Source: Paludibacter sp. (GTDB lineage Bacteria; Bacteroidota; Bacteroidia; Bacteroidales; Paludibacteraceae). From it: a DNA stretch of 64,000 nt. Positions 1-8,052 of this stretch are shown in pieces. The stretch is taken from the NCBI GenBank assembly GCA_028692715.1, contig JAQUWU010000013.1, positions 25,883-89,882 on the forward strand, given 5' to 3'. The notes below the pieces were generated by a model. That model was given only the letters and a program-made list of their open reading frames with translations, was not told the DNA's origin and searched no databases. Numbering within the stretch: position 1 is the stretch's first letter; each line of letters starts with the position of its first letter. Made by a program: the position numbers and the translations under genes.

Positions 1-1
1 C

Positions 2-1765
2 TACCATTCACCATCAAATTCTGTTCCTAGTGTAAATGTAAACAATGCTGAAATGGCGGATTTTTATTATACACTTACAGGTAGTTTCATAGTTGAAATG
101 CATTATGTTTTCAGAAAAAATGAAAGTGGTTTTTATACTTATTATATAATTAAAGATAATGGTGTACAATACAAGACCATGACAGAGGTCCGTTTTGCTA
201 TTAGAGCTGATAAGAATATTTTTAATTATGGTTGGACTTGTGAACGCGAAGGAAATATGGTAACTCCTGAAGCAATGACATCTTATGTCGAAGAAGTTCA
301 AGATGCAACCTTTAAATTAACCGATGGCTCTATATATACAAAATACGATTGGTCAGTATATCGTAAAGATGATTTGTTACATGGATTACTAGGTAATGGT
401 GCCGGGATTTGGAATATCGAAGCGAGTAGGGAATATGTTAATGGCGGACCGACAATGCAAGAATTGACAGTTCATAGCACAACAACAACACCTATACTAC
501 TAACTTATTTCCAATCCGGCCATTATGGATCACAAGGAGTATATCTTAAACGGGAATACTCAACATGGAGCAAGATTTACGGACCTACATTTATTTATGT
601 GAATACAGGAACAAGTAACAGTAATCTTATCGAAGATGCCAAAAGCATGGCAAAAGAAAAAGAAGCTGAATGGCCTTATACATGGTTAACTAACACTTTA
701 TATCCATTAGATAGGGGAACGCTTACCGGAACATTAAAAATGACTGGTAGTGGTGAAGTTGACAGTGCTTATGTTTTTTTGACTGAAGCAGGGCCTAGTT
801 GGATTACCAACAACAGTGAGACATGGCAACTCCAACCATATTCCTACTTTTTTGGTGGTACATCTGAAAATACTGGTTATTTCAACATTAAAAACATTAG
901 ACCAGGTACATATACAATGTATGCTTATACCCAAAAAGGTAAATTGGTAAACAATTTAAAGGTTGAAGGAATCACTATTTCAGCTGGAACAAATTCGCTT
1001 GGCGATGTTGTTTGGAATACCGGGGATAAAAGCAATGTGATTTTTCAGGTGGGGAAATCTAATCATAAATCGGACGAATTTGCTTTTGCAGATCTACCCC
1101 GATTGTATGGACGATGGAAAGATACACCGGTTGCACTTGTTTTTAACACTGCAACTAACAATGACCGTGATGATTGGTATTATTGCCAAAGAGTAAATAC
1201 ACTTTGGGATATAACTTTCAATTTGTCGAATTTAAGTTCATTATCTGCTCCTACACTTAAATTTGCAATTGCAGGTGTTGATGATGGTCCTCATCTAGAT
1301 GTTTTGCTAAACTCAACGAAAATTTCAACTATTGATTTTGGTTCTGATAGTGGTATCAGAAGAAGTTCATTGACCGGTGGAAAATATTCATTTTACTCAT
1401 ACAATGTAAATAAAAACTTATTACATGAAGGAGCAAATACCTTAACTATGAAATGTTATGGAAGTACAACGGAATATAAAGGACTCATGTATGATGCTAT
1501 TTTGATGGAATCTGATGTAGTTAACGATATTGTCAACTTAAACACCGAATCACTCTACAATATAGCAAATAAAGATGGTTCGATAACAATTCATTCTAAT
1601 GCAGTTGGAACTTCTTCATTACATATTTACACCATGACAGGATTATTAGTTTATAAGGGTTTAATCAGCACAGGTAATAATAAAATTAATTTATTTTCAC
1701 CCGGTATTTATATTTTAATCCTAAAAAATGGAGACATAATAACTAAAAGAAAAATTATTGCTTAA
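2..1765 (+). CDS. Rhamnogalacturonan lyase, family PL4, T9SS cargo (5' end missing)
   Basis: The reading frame is open from base 2, so the true start lies before the window; 587 residues are visible. The enzyme should beta-eliminate Rha-(1,4)-GalA bonds in RG-I. Fungal PL4 uses Lys150 and His210, 60 residues apart; here Lys (codon 341-343, in YTKYDW) and His (codon 521-523, in SGHYGS) are also exactly 60 apart. Between them lies the family-like stretch HGLLGNGAGIWNI...REYVNGGPT. Domain order fits PL4: catalytic beta-sandwich, FnIII-like domain (about nt 715-1010, GTLTGTLKMTG), then a CBM-like jelly roll (from about nt 1035). The last ~75 residues form a T9SS type-A-like tail (LHIYTMTGLLVYKG...GIYILILKNGD...KRKIIA). 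Start codon and signal peptide cannot be judged. Family assignment is firm; exact specificity is inferred. Confidence 0.88.
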   Translation, partial: YHSPSNSVPSVNVNNAEMADFYYTLTGSFIVEMHYVFRKNESGFYTYYIIKDNGVQYKTMTEVRFAIRADKNIFNYGWTCEREGNMVTPEAMTSYVEEVQDATFKLTDGSIYTKYDWSVYRKDDLLHGLLGNGAGIWNIEASREYVNGGPTMQELTVHSTTTTPILLTYFQSGHYGSQGVYLKREYSTWSKIYGPTFIYVNTGTSNSNLIEDAKSMAKEKEAEWPYTWLTNTLYPLDRGTLTGTLKMTGSGEVDSAYVFLTEAGPSWITNNSETWQLQPYSYFFGGTSENTGYFNIKNIRPGTYTMYAYTQKGKLVNNLKVEGITISAGTNSLGDVVWNTGDKSNVIFQVGKSNHKSDEFAFADLPRLYGRWKDTPVALVFNTATNNDRDDWYYCQRVNTLWDITFNLSNLSSLSAPTLKFAIAGVDDGPHLDVLLNSTKISTIDFGSDSGIRRSSLTGGKYSFYSYNVNKNLLHEGANTLTMKCYGSTTEYKGLMYDAILMESDVVNDIVNLNTESLYNIANKDGSITIHSNAVGTSSLHIYTMTGLLVYKGLISTGNNKINLFSPGIYILILKNGDIITKRKIIA

Positions 1766-1799
1766 TAAAATAATTAATAACAATTTAAAATCAATTATC

Positions 1800-2933
1800 A
1801 TGAAAAAATTCTATTTTATTTTTTGTTCCTTTATCCTTTTTGCAGTTGGAAATATTGCTGCTCAGGAAACTACCGTACATTCAGTCACAGATACTGCCTT
1901 TGTTAGTTCAACTGCTGAATACCAGATTTTAATGACAACAGTAAGTGAGGTTGGAAAAACAACTGTTTCAATTGAAATTAAACCATTAGCTAGCGATTTG
2001 GGTCAAATTTACGATGTAAATATATCACGTGATACTGACGCTAGGTTGAGTGGACGTGGAAGATTTATGACAAGTGTAAAACCAGATGCGCAAGGTCGAA
2101 TTGTTGCTGAAGATGCACATGCTTCATGGGATGCAAGTAACGTTGGAACTGGAACTTATCCAACAGGTACTCCCTTATTCTATTCCGTAACAATAAATAG
2201 AACTACTGAGAATGGTGGGACTGCTCGTGGTAAGCGCTCAATTCCAGCTATTTATTTAGGAAAAGAGCCAGATTATGCCGCTAACGAATCAATAAATAAT
2301 GGTCAGTTAATGCTAAACACACTTGCTTGGGTAAATAAAGCAGATAGTACTGTTTTATTAAGACTCGGTTTTGCAGGAGAAAATGATATGTTGACATACC
2401 AACAATTACTTTTGGCTAAAGTAACCCCGTTATATCCAGCAGGAGACAGTCCAATTTACATTAAGAATACATGGTTCAATAATTCTTCGTCAACAACAGG
2501 AAGAACTGATGCCGGATATGGAAATATTTATTGGGGTAATGAAGGAGTAACTTATGCGAAAATAAAAGTAAATCCTAATTGGGTAGATAATGCTGGGAAT
2601 ACATATATTTGGTTTTCATTAGGGTATCCATCAACATCAACTGTTATACCTATTGAAGTTAATATGGGTTTTACATCAACAGCAATTGCTAAGATATCTA
2701 TGAATAATTGCAAAGTTTTCCCAACCATTACAAAAGATTTAGTACATTTTGAATCAAATAGTAACATACGTGCTATATCCGTCGTAAACATATTAGGTCA
2801 AAATGTATATTCAAATACTGGCAACCTTTCTGAGAAATTCACTTTAGATATGTCAAAGAAACCATCTGGATTATATAATATATTTGTTAAGTTTGATAAA
2901 GAAGAAGTAGTTTATAAGGTTATAAAAAAGTAA
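1800..2933 (+). CDS. Secreted T9SS-type protein of unknown function
   Basis: 377 residues from ATG 1800. A TTG 42 bases upstream is in frame, but the ATG gives a clean signal peptide (MKKFYFIFCSFILFAVGNIAAQ), so it is preferred. The mature part (TTVHSVTDTAFVSSTAEYQI...) has no domain I recognise; it looks beta-rich with many Thr, Ser and Asn. The last ~75 residues are a T9SS type-A-like tail (FPTITKDLVHFES...SVVNILGQNVY...PSGLYNIFVKFDKEEVVYKVIKK), so the protein is probably exported to the surface. It begins 34 bases after the PL4 lyase and a strong terminator follows, so the two are probably co-transcribed. A carbohydrate-binding or accessory role in pectin use is inferred from position only. 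Confidence 0.72.
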   Translation: MKKFYFIFCSFILFAVGNIAAQETTVHSVTDTAFVSSTAEYQILMTTVSEVGKTTVSIEIKPLASDLGQIYDVNISRDTDARLSGRGRFMTSVKPDAQGRIVAEDAHASWDASNVGTGTYPTGTPLFYSVTINRTTENGGTARGKRSIPAIYLGKEPDYAANESINNGQLMLNTLAWVNKADSTVLLRLGFAGENDMLTYQQLLLAKVTPLYPAGDSPIYIKNTWFNNSSSTTGRTDAGYGNIYWGNEGVTYAKIKVNPNWVDNAGNTYIWFSLGYPSTSTVIPIEVNMGFTSTAIAKISMNNCKVFPTITKDLVHFESNSNIRAISVVNILGQNVYSNTGNLSEKFTLDMSKKPSGLYNIFVKFDKEEVVYKVIKK

Positions 2934-2957
2934 ATATATAATTTAGTTTTAGTTAAC

Positions 2958-3004
2958 AAGCTCGAGTTTTTATATCAATATGATATGAAACTCGAGCTTT
3001 TTTA
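2958..3004 (+). terminator. Rho-independent terminator after the PL4 operon
   Basis: A perfect 12-bp stem (AAGCTCGAGTTT at 2958-2969, AAACTCGAGCTT at 2988-2999) is followed by a T run. A second small inverted repeat (ATATCA/TGATAT) sits in the loop. It begins 25 bases after the stop codon at 2933. Confidence 0.9.
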
Positions 3005-3541
3005 TATATAAAATAACAATCTATTATTTTAATATTCCCAAATTAGTATATAGTTAGGTATTCAGTTTCGAATTACATAAAAAACTATGATATTATTCTA
3101 TATATAAAAAAATCATTTCTAATATTCGGAACAATAATTTTCTCTATATAATTTTAAATCAATTTAATTGAAAAACAATAAATTAATATACATTTTTATA
3201 TTCAAACTCATTTATATAATTGATTAAACTTTTAATAAAACCAATATATTTACTGCTGCAATACAATTATCATGATGAATAAAATAGTATTATACTATTA
3301 AGACAAATAAATATCTAAAATACTGTATAAAAAAAGGAATTGATGCAATCAACTATTTTAGAAGCTAATGAACCGACAGAGAATTTCTCAATTTTGAAAT
3401 TGGAAGGATAAATGAATTGTTCTGAGTGGACAGTATAGACTAGTATCTTTTAAAAAATTGAATTAAGATTGATGGACTTCTTTGGATATCTAACAAATAT
3501 AAGTATTACAATTTCAAACGATATATACTCAAATGCTAAGA
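3005..3541. other. AT-rich intergenic stretch between PL4 operon and insertion sequence
   Basis: Very AT-rich and without a credible gene; the only ATG frames are tiny (for example 22 codons from 3343). It carries one copy of a 13-bp sequence (AGGTATTCAGTTT, 3056-3068) that recurs at 5152-5164 on the far side of the insertion sequence. The last four bases (AAGA, 3538-3541) look like the left target duplication of that element. Confidence 0.5.
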
Positions 3542-3559
3542 AGTCGGACCTTAAAAAGC
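3542..3559 (+). repeat. Left terminal inverted repeat of the insertion sequence
   Basis: 18 bases matching the reverse complement of 4994-5011 at 16 positions. The transposase ATG begins 97 bases further in. Confidence 0.75.
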
Positions 3560-3655
3560 ATATAATATAATGAATATCAGTATAATATATTTGTAAATAG
3601 TTGTTTATATCTACAAGTTTTTGTATATTCGATGCGAAATACTTGCAATTAAAAT

Positions 3656-5002
3656 ATGTTACCAAAGAAGAAAAATTCCACACAGGGCAGTATGTTTTTT
3701 GGATTGGAAGATATGTTAAGCCAAAAACATCCGATGTATATTTTAGCCAATAAGGTAAATTGGCAACTGTTTGAAGAGACATTTTCACCATTGTATTGTT
3801 TGGATAATGGACGTCCGGCAAAGCCGATTCGACTTATGGTTGGATTGTTGATATTAAAGCATTTGCGTAACATATCAGACGAGAGCGTGGTTGAACAATG
3901 GAGTGAAAATGTTTATTATCAGTACTTTTGTGGTGAGAATGAGTTTTTGCCCATTGAACCTTGTGAAGCATCAGAGTTAGTTCATTTTCGTCATCGAATA
4001 GGAGAATCCGGGATTGAACTGATACTCAAAGAAAGTATTCGGATAAATGGTGATGACAGCAATGATTCAACGGCCAGTATTGACACTACTGTTCAGGAAA
4101 AGAATATCACTTTTCCCACAGATAGCAAATTGCACCGAAAGATTATTGACAAATGCAAAAAGATAGCAGAGAAAGAAAATCTGCCAGTTCGTCAAAGCTA
4201 TACGCGGACATTAAAAAAATTGAGTTTAGATCAACGCTTTCGGAATCACCCACGCAATAAGTGGAAAGCCAGAAAAGCCGATAGAAAAGAAAAAACGATT
4301 GCAGGCAGATTAGTGCGTGAGTTGGAACGTAATTTATTGCCCGACTTGAGATATCAATCAGATATTGATTTGTTTAAGCGTATTTTAAGTCAGAAAAAGA
4401 GCGATAAAAATAAAATTTATTCAGTGCATGAGCCTGATGTTCAATGCATATCCAAAGGAAAAGAGCATAAAAAATATGAATTTGGAAATAAAGTTTCGAT
4501 TATTTATACGCAAACTACGGGAGTGATTATTGGGGCTATGGGCTTTAGAAATCCTTATGATGGACATTCCATAGAACCAGCATTGGAACAAACCGAAAGG
4601 CTATTGGGCAAAAGAACAATAAAGACGTTGATTGGAGATAGAGGGTACAAAGGAAAAAGACAAATAAACGATACAACAATCGAAATCCCAAAACCATTTA
4701 GCAGTAAAAAACAAACTCAATATCAACAAAATAAGCTGAAAAAACAATTTAGAAAAAGAGCTGCTATAGAACCCATAAACGGTCATTTAAAAACAGACCA
4801 TCGCTTAAATCGTAATTTCTACAAAGGAATTACAGGCGATAATATTAATGTGATTCTTGCTGCAGCTGCATTTAACTTTAAAAGGATGATGAATAAATGG
4901 AAATCATCTTTTTGGCTAGAATTTAAAATACAAATTGTTGACTTGATAAACTCGTTGTTTTACCAAATCAACAATTATTTACAAATAAAATGGGCTTTTT
5001 AA
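3656..5002 (+). CDS. IS5-type DDE transposase
   Basis: 448 residues. The N-terminal third is of the InsH/DUF772 type (NGRPAKPIRLMVGLLILKHL, SDESVVEQWSENVYYQYF, ELVHFRHRIG), followed by an RNase-H-fold DDE domain. Candidate catalytic residues are Asp143 (SIDTT), Asp328 (IGDRGYKG) and Glu372 (AAIEPINGHLK), all present, so the enzyme may be active. The length fits the longer IS5/IS1182-like transposases rather than the ~330-residue IS5 prototype. The gene ends within the right terminal repeat. It is an insertion between the PL4 operon and the GH105 gene and has no metabolic role. Confidence 0.9.
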   Translation: MLPKKKNSTQGSMFFGLEDMLSQKHPMYILANKVNWQLFEETFSPLYCLDNGRPAKPIRLMVGLLILKHLRNISDESVVEQWSENVYYQYFCGENEFLPIEPCEASELVHFRHRIGESGIELILKESIRINGDDSNDSTASIDTTVQEKNITFPTDSKLHRKIIDKCKKIAEKENLPVRQSYTRTLKKLSLDQRFRNHPRNKWKARKADRKEKTIAGRLVRELERNLLPDLRYQSDIDLFKRILSQKKSDKNKIYSVHEPDVQCISKGKEHKKYEFGNKVSIIYTQTTGVIIGAMGFRNPYDGHSIEPALEQTERLLGKRTIKTLIGDRGYKGKRQINDTTIEIPKPFSSKKQTQYQQNKLKKQFRKRAAIEPINGHLKTDHRLNRNFYKGITGDNINVILAAAAFNFKRMMNKWKSSFWLEFKIQIVDLINSLFYQINNYLQIKWAF

Positions 5003-5011
5003 GGCTCGACT
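4994..5011 (-). repeat. Right terminal inverted repeat of the insertion sequence
   Basis: Pairs with 3542-3559 at 16 of 18 positions. It contains the transposase stop codon (5000-5002). Confidence 0.75.
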
Positions 5012-5101
5012 AAGAAATAATCAGCCATTGTTCTTCTTTACGAAAACAATAATTTTATTGATAATTAAAAATTAAAGGTTTGAAATTTTGATGAAAATAA
5101 A

Positions 5102-5127
5102 CAGCCATTTCTTAAAAGAAATGACTG
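5102..5127 (-). terminator. Hairpin, probable terminator of the GH105 transcript
   Basis: An 11-bp stem with one mismatch (CAGCCATTTCT at 5102-5112, AGAAATGACTG at 5117-5127) and a 4-base loop lies about 36 bases past the GH105 stop. On the minus strand it is followed by a U-rich stretch. Confidence 0.55.
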
Positions 5128-5162
5128 CTTAAGTAGGTTAAAAATTATTAAAGGTATTCAGT

Positions 5163-6491
5163 TTATCTATTGTTTCCAATTTTATCATATTGCTTTTCAG
5201 CACTAATTTCATTATACCTTGGAGCATCAATCATTTCCACTAATGCTCGCAAAACAGGTCCTTCGCCCATTGGATCGTTTTCCTGAGTAGGACGATTATA
5301 ATAATATTTTATCGAAGGCATAATACCCGTTCCTACACAGATAGCTGTCACATCGCCCTGAGGAGTAATTTTGGACATAATCCCTTTCAAACCTTGCTCC
5401 GCAACATAAATGAAATCTGGATGTATCCAACCCTCTTTCACTCCACGAGCCAAACCAAATACAAACATTGAAGATCCAGTAATTTCATCGTATGAATCAG
5501 GCTTATCCAACAATTGATGCCAAAGACCACTAGCACCTTGATAGCGTGCAACACCACTTGCTTGTTCTTTGAAATTGTCAATCACTGCTTGTCGCATTGG
5601 ATGGTCTTTTGGCATTCGTGCTAACAAGTCAGCCTGAGCCATGAAAATCCAACCGTTCGCACGACTCCAATGAGCCACTCCATGTTCTTTCGTGTCTGTA
5701 TGAAAGCAGTGGTAATAAATTTGTTTTTCCTTGCACCATAAATATTTGTTATATTTTAGTATCTGATTGGCTGCATCTGTGAAGTATTTATTATCTCCGG
5801 TAAATTGGCCCATTCGACTTAAAAATGAAATAGCCATAAATGAGTCGTCTGCCCAAATTGTATTCTCATGAGGCCAAATTCGAGCTATGGTTCCATCAGC
5901 TAACCTAGGTTCATTCTCATTTAAATGTTCAGCCGTTTGATTGATGTAATTTAAAAAAGCTGGATTTGGGTATTTTCGCTGAAGATCAATAAGACATGCA
6001 CCCATTGGTCCATTATCGTCCAGACGTTTTCCTCTAAAATACATATGCCAACTAACATTCCTTACTGCGTTCCAACCTCCTTTGAGAAAAGCTTGATCAT
6101 ACATTTTTTTGAAAAAAAATAAATTACCTTCATTTAATATAAAATTTATATTCTTCAATACATATTCTTCGTATTGTTTGACTTTTATTTTATTGCCAAG
6201 TTCCATCAATGCTATGTTAGTTACACCATTTGTGTAATGCCATTGATTATACTTCGATTGCACCTGCACATCAGACGACAAAGGTAGATCTTTTACAGAT
6301 TTATATGTTTCTGCAGTTTTTTTATTTTCAAAAAGATAGGTCGTCGAATTGATAATTCGATTGGCAATTAATTTAGCCACTTCCTCAGTAGACATTTTGT
6401 TTTGAGCAAATGAAGTACTAATTCCAATATAAAAAATTGTCAGTAAAGTACCATATTTCAAATTTATTCTATTTTTTTTATTTTTCATCAT
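5163..6491 (-). CDS. GH105 unsaturated rhamnogalacturonyl/galacturonyl hydrolase
   Basis: 442 residues with an N-terminal signal peptide ending near residue 30 (ISTSFAQ), so it probably acts in the periplasm. GH105 enzymes remove the 4,5-unsaturated galacturonate that PL4 and PL11 lyases leave at the non-reducing end of RG-I oligosaccharides. The (alpha/alpha)6-barrel signatures are clear: DDNGPMGA, IWADDSFMA (the WAD Asp fits the YteR catalytic Asp143) and YHCFHTDTKEHGVAHWSRANGW. It is the last gene of the minus-strand run that begins at fucU, but 6492-6809 separates it from its neighbour, so it may have its own promoter. Family firm; exact substrate inferred. Confidence 0.88.
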   Translation of the reverse strand: MMKNKKNRINLKYGTLLTIFYIGISTSFAQNKMSTEEVAKLIANRIINSTTYLFENKKTAETYKSVKDLPLSSDVQVQSKYNQWHYTNGVTNIALMELGNKIKVKQYEEYVLKNINFILNEGNLFFFKKMYDQAFLKGGWNAVRNVSWHMYFRGKRLDDNGPMGACLIDLQRKYPNPAFLNYINQTAEHLNENEPRLADGTIARIWPHENTIWADDSFMAISFLSRMGQFTGDNKYFTDAANQILKYNKYLWCKEKQIYYHCFHTDTKEHGVAHWSRANGWIFMAQADLLARMPKDHPMRQAVIDNFKEQASGVARYQGASGLWHQLLDKPDSYDEITGSSMFVFGLARGVKEGWIHPDFIYVAEQGLKGIMSKITPQGDVTAICVGTGIMPSIKYYYNRPTQENDPMGEGPVLRALVEMIDAPRYNEISAEKQYDKIGNNR

Positions 6492-6809
6492 ATTATTTAT
6501 AAATTGAATTAATCCACATTTTAATTATTTCAAAGTTTTGACTAAAATTACCGAATCAATAAAAATAAAATACTATTTTATTTCTTACAAATAAGAATGT
6601 ATATGAATCAAAACAGAGTCAAATTCATATTTACATATTTGTTAACAGAGTATAACTTTCAAATATTAATTAAAAATAGTAATAGTTAAATTTATCCAAG
6701 ATAGTCAAAGTTATTATTGTTATTATGTTTAAAAGTTACTAATGTTTTATAGTTAGTTGACAAAAATGCCATAATTTAAAATACTAGATACGAATAATTA
6801 ATCAATATT
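6492..6809. other. AT-rich gap upstream of GH105
   Basis: 318 bases without a credible reading frame or strong hairpin. CAAAGTTA at 6706-6713 reads TAACTTTG on the minus strand and fits a Bacteroidota -7 element, but I see no matching -33 element. Confidence 0.3.
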
Positions 6810-7964
6810 CTAACAAAATAAATCGTTTGATTTAAGATTTAAATAATAATTTAAATCTACTTTCAGTATTTGTAAAGATATTTCATTTAAAGATTCAAAA
6901 TCACCTTTAAAGTGCATGGTTGTATGTGTATGTAACAATGAATCTCCTGGTTTCAAATTGGCTGCTGCCGAAGAAGTCTCAATTTCAAAAAAAGGACCCA
7001 TAATGCTACCATCTTCTAATGGTCCATCATTGTAAGAATTAATTACATCACCTTTAAAAGGTTCATCTTGAAACTCCCACATTGAGTTTACATAAACATG
7101 ATCACTGTTTTCATAAAAGCTAAATTTCACAATAGTTAGTGTACCGTTTTCTGCATCATAGGCACCAGCAAAAGGAGTAGTCATTTCCGGTGGAGTTCCG
7201 ATTTTTCCACGTTTACCTCCGTCGCCTTTAAACAATAATGCATTCTCAGTTACAGTTAAACGATCAGCATCAATCTTACCAAAATAGCTATCGTTAATTC
7301 TAGCCGTTTCTGATTTTTTGAAAGGAATGATAACAGTATTCTTGTCAGAAGGAATAAATTGACCCAATATCCAAATTGATAACATCCCAGTTTGCTTAGT
7401 CCATTCAAAATCTCCAGTATTTGTAAGTAAATTACTTGAAGTAAATACAACAGAATCAACACTAGCTGGAATTTCAATGCCGAACTGAGTTGCTATTGTA
7501 TTGTTGTCTAGCAATTTTACGGTTCTATCAAGTTTGCAAGAAAAAAGAGTACCCGAAAAATTCTCCAATACTGCTGATTTAGTAAATGTTACTGTTTGAT
7601 TATTGGAAGAAACTAATTCCCATTTGTCGGTGTCGATAAGACTTGGTGCTTGCCAATCTTCAAAATCAAAACCCATACCCGAACTTCCTTTAAAAAAAAT
7701 TGAATATTGTCCACCTTCAGGTCCTAACCAATAACGATCTTCGCCACCAAAATTATTGCAATGTGGCAAGAATTTACCGGATGCAATCAAATTGTAATTT
7801 AACCAACCAAAACTGTAACCATTTTCTCCATTTGCTGTACTTGTTAGTACTCGTCCTTGTAAATCAGGAGTTAGAAGTAATCGTTTATCACCATTTACCA
7901 ATTCTACTACTCGTAAATGTTTTTCTAGAAATAATTTGTCTGATTTATAATTTTTATTTTCCAT
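6810..7964 (-). CDS. DUF6786-like protein (sugar-mutarotase-like beta-sandwich)
   Basis: 384 residues from the ATG at 7964 (MENKNYKSDKLF). A longer frame starts at 8036, but its first 24 residues look random and the 7964 start keeps a normal 88-base gap to the permease. Motifs recalled from the DUF6786 group are present: LTPDLQGRVLTSTANG, FGWLNYNLIASGKFLPHCNN, GGEDRYWLGPEGGQYSIFF. No signal peptide is visible with this start, so the protein is probably cytoplasmic. Members sit in sugar-utilisation clusters, and the sequence pattern suggests an aldose-epimerase-like fold. I know of no proven activity. Its place after fucU, ADH, AKR and fucP suggests it acts on the same sugar. The family name is from memory. 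Confidence 0.65.
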   Translation of the reverse strand: MENKNYKSDKLFLEKHLRVVELVNGDKRLLLTPDLQGRVLTSTANGENGYSFGWLNYNLIASGKFLPHCNNFGGEDRYWLGPEGGQYSIFFKGSSGMGFDFEDWQAPSLIDTDKWELVSSNNQTVTFTKSAVLENFSGTLFSCKLDRTVKLLDNNTIATQFGIEIPASVDSVVFTSSNLLTNTGDFEWTKQTGMLSIWILGQFIPSDKNTVIIPFKKSETARINDSYFGKIDADRLTVTENALLFKGDGGKRGKIGTPPEMTTPFAGAYDAENGTLTIVKFSFYENSDHVYVNSMWEFQDEPFKGDVINSYNDGPLEDGSIMGPFFEIETSSAAANLKPGDSLLHTHTTMHFKGDFESLNEISLQILKVDLNYYLNLKSNDLFC

Positions 7965-8052
7965 GAAATATTTGATATTGAAAATAGAAACATCCGAAAA
8001 GATAATTAATTGGAAATTTCTATAATCTGTTGACATTTAACTATAACTATCT

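Larger units (their letters stand above)
3542..5011 (+). mobile_element. IS5-type insertion sequence, about 1.47 kb, apparently complete
   Basis: Imperfect terminal inverted repeats bound the element: the left end reads AGTCGGACCTTAAAAAGC (3542-3559) and the reverse complement of the right end reads AGTCGAGCCTTAAAAAGC (4994-5011), 16 of 18 identical. Directly outside both ends is the 4-base direct repeat AAGA (3538-3541 and 5012-5015), as expected for a target duplication. One uninterrupted transposase gene fills the interior, and its stop codon lies inside the right repeat. The repeats and duplication are seen directly; current activity is inferred from the intact gene. Confidence 0.82.

Noticed and set aside
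3343-3411. A 22-codon ATG frame left of the insertion sequence
   Set aside because: Too short, with no supporting context or conserved pattern.
3450-3821. A 123-codon minus-strand frame crossing the left end of the insertion sequence
   Set aside because: It spans the inverted repeat and the start of the transposase and has no family signature.
5012-5162. A second inverted-repeat end or extra IS segment right of the transposase
   Set aside because: The 16-of-18 repeat with AAGA duplications already defines the border at 5011; the hairpin at 5102-5127 better fits a GH105 terminator.
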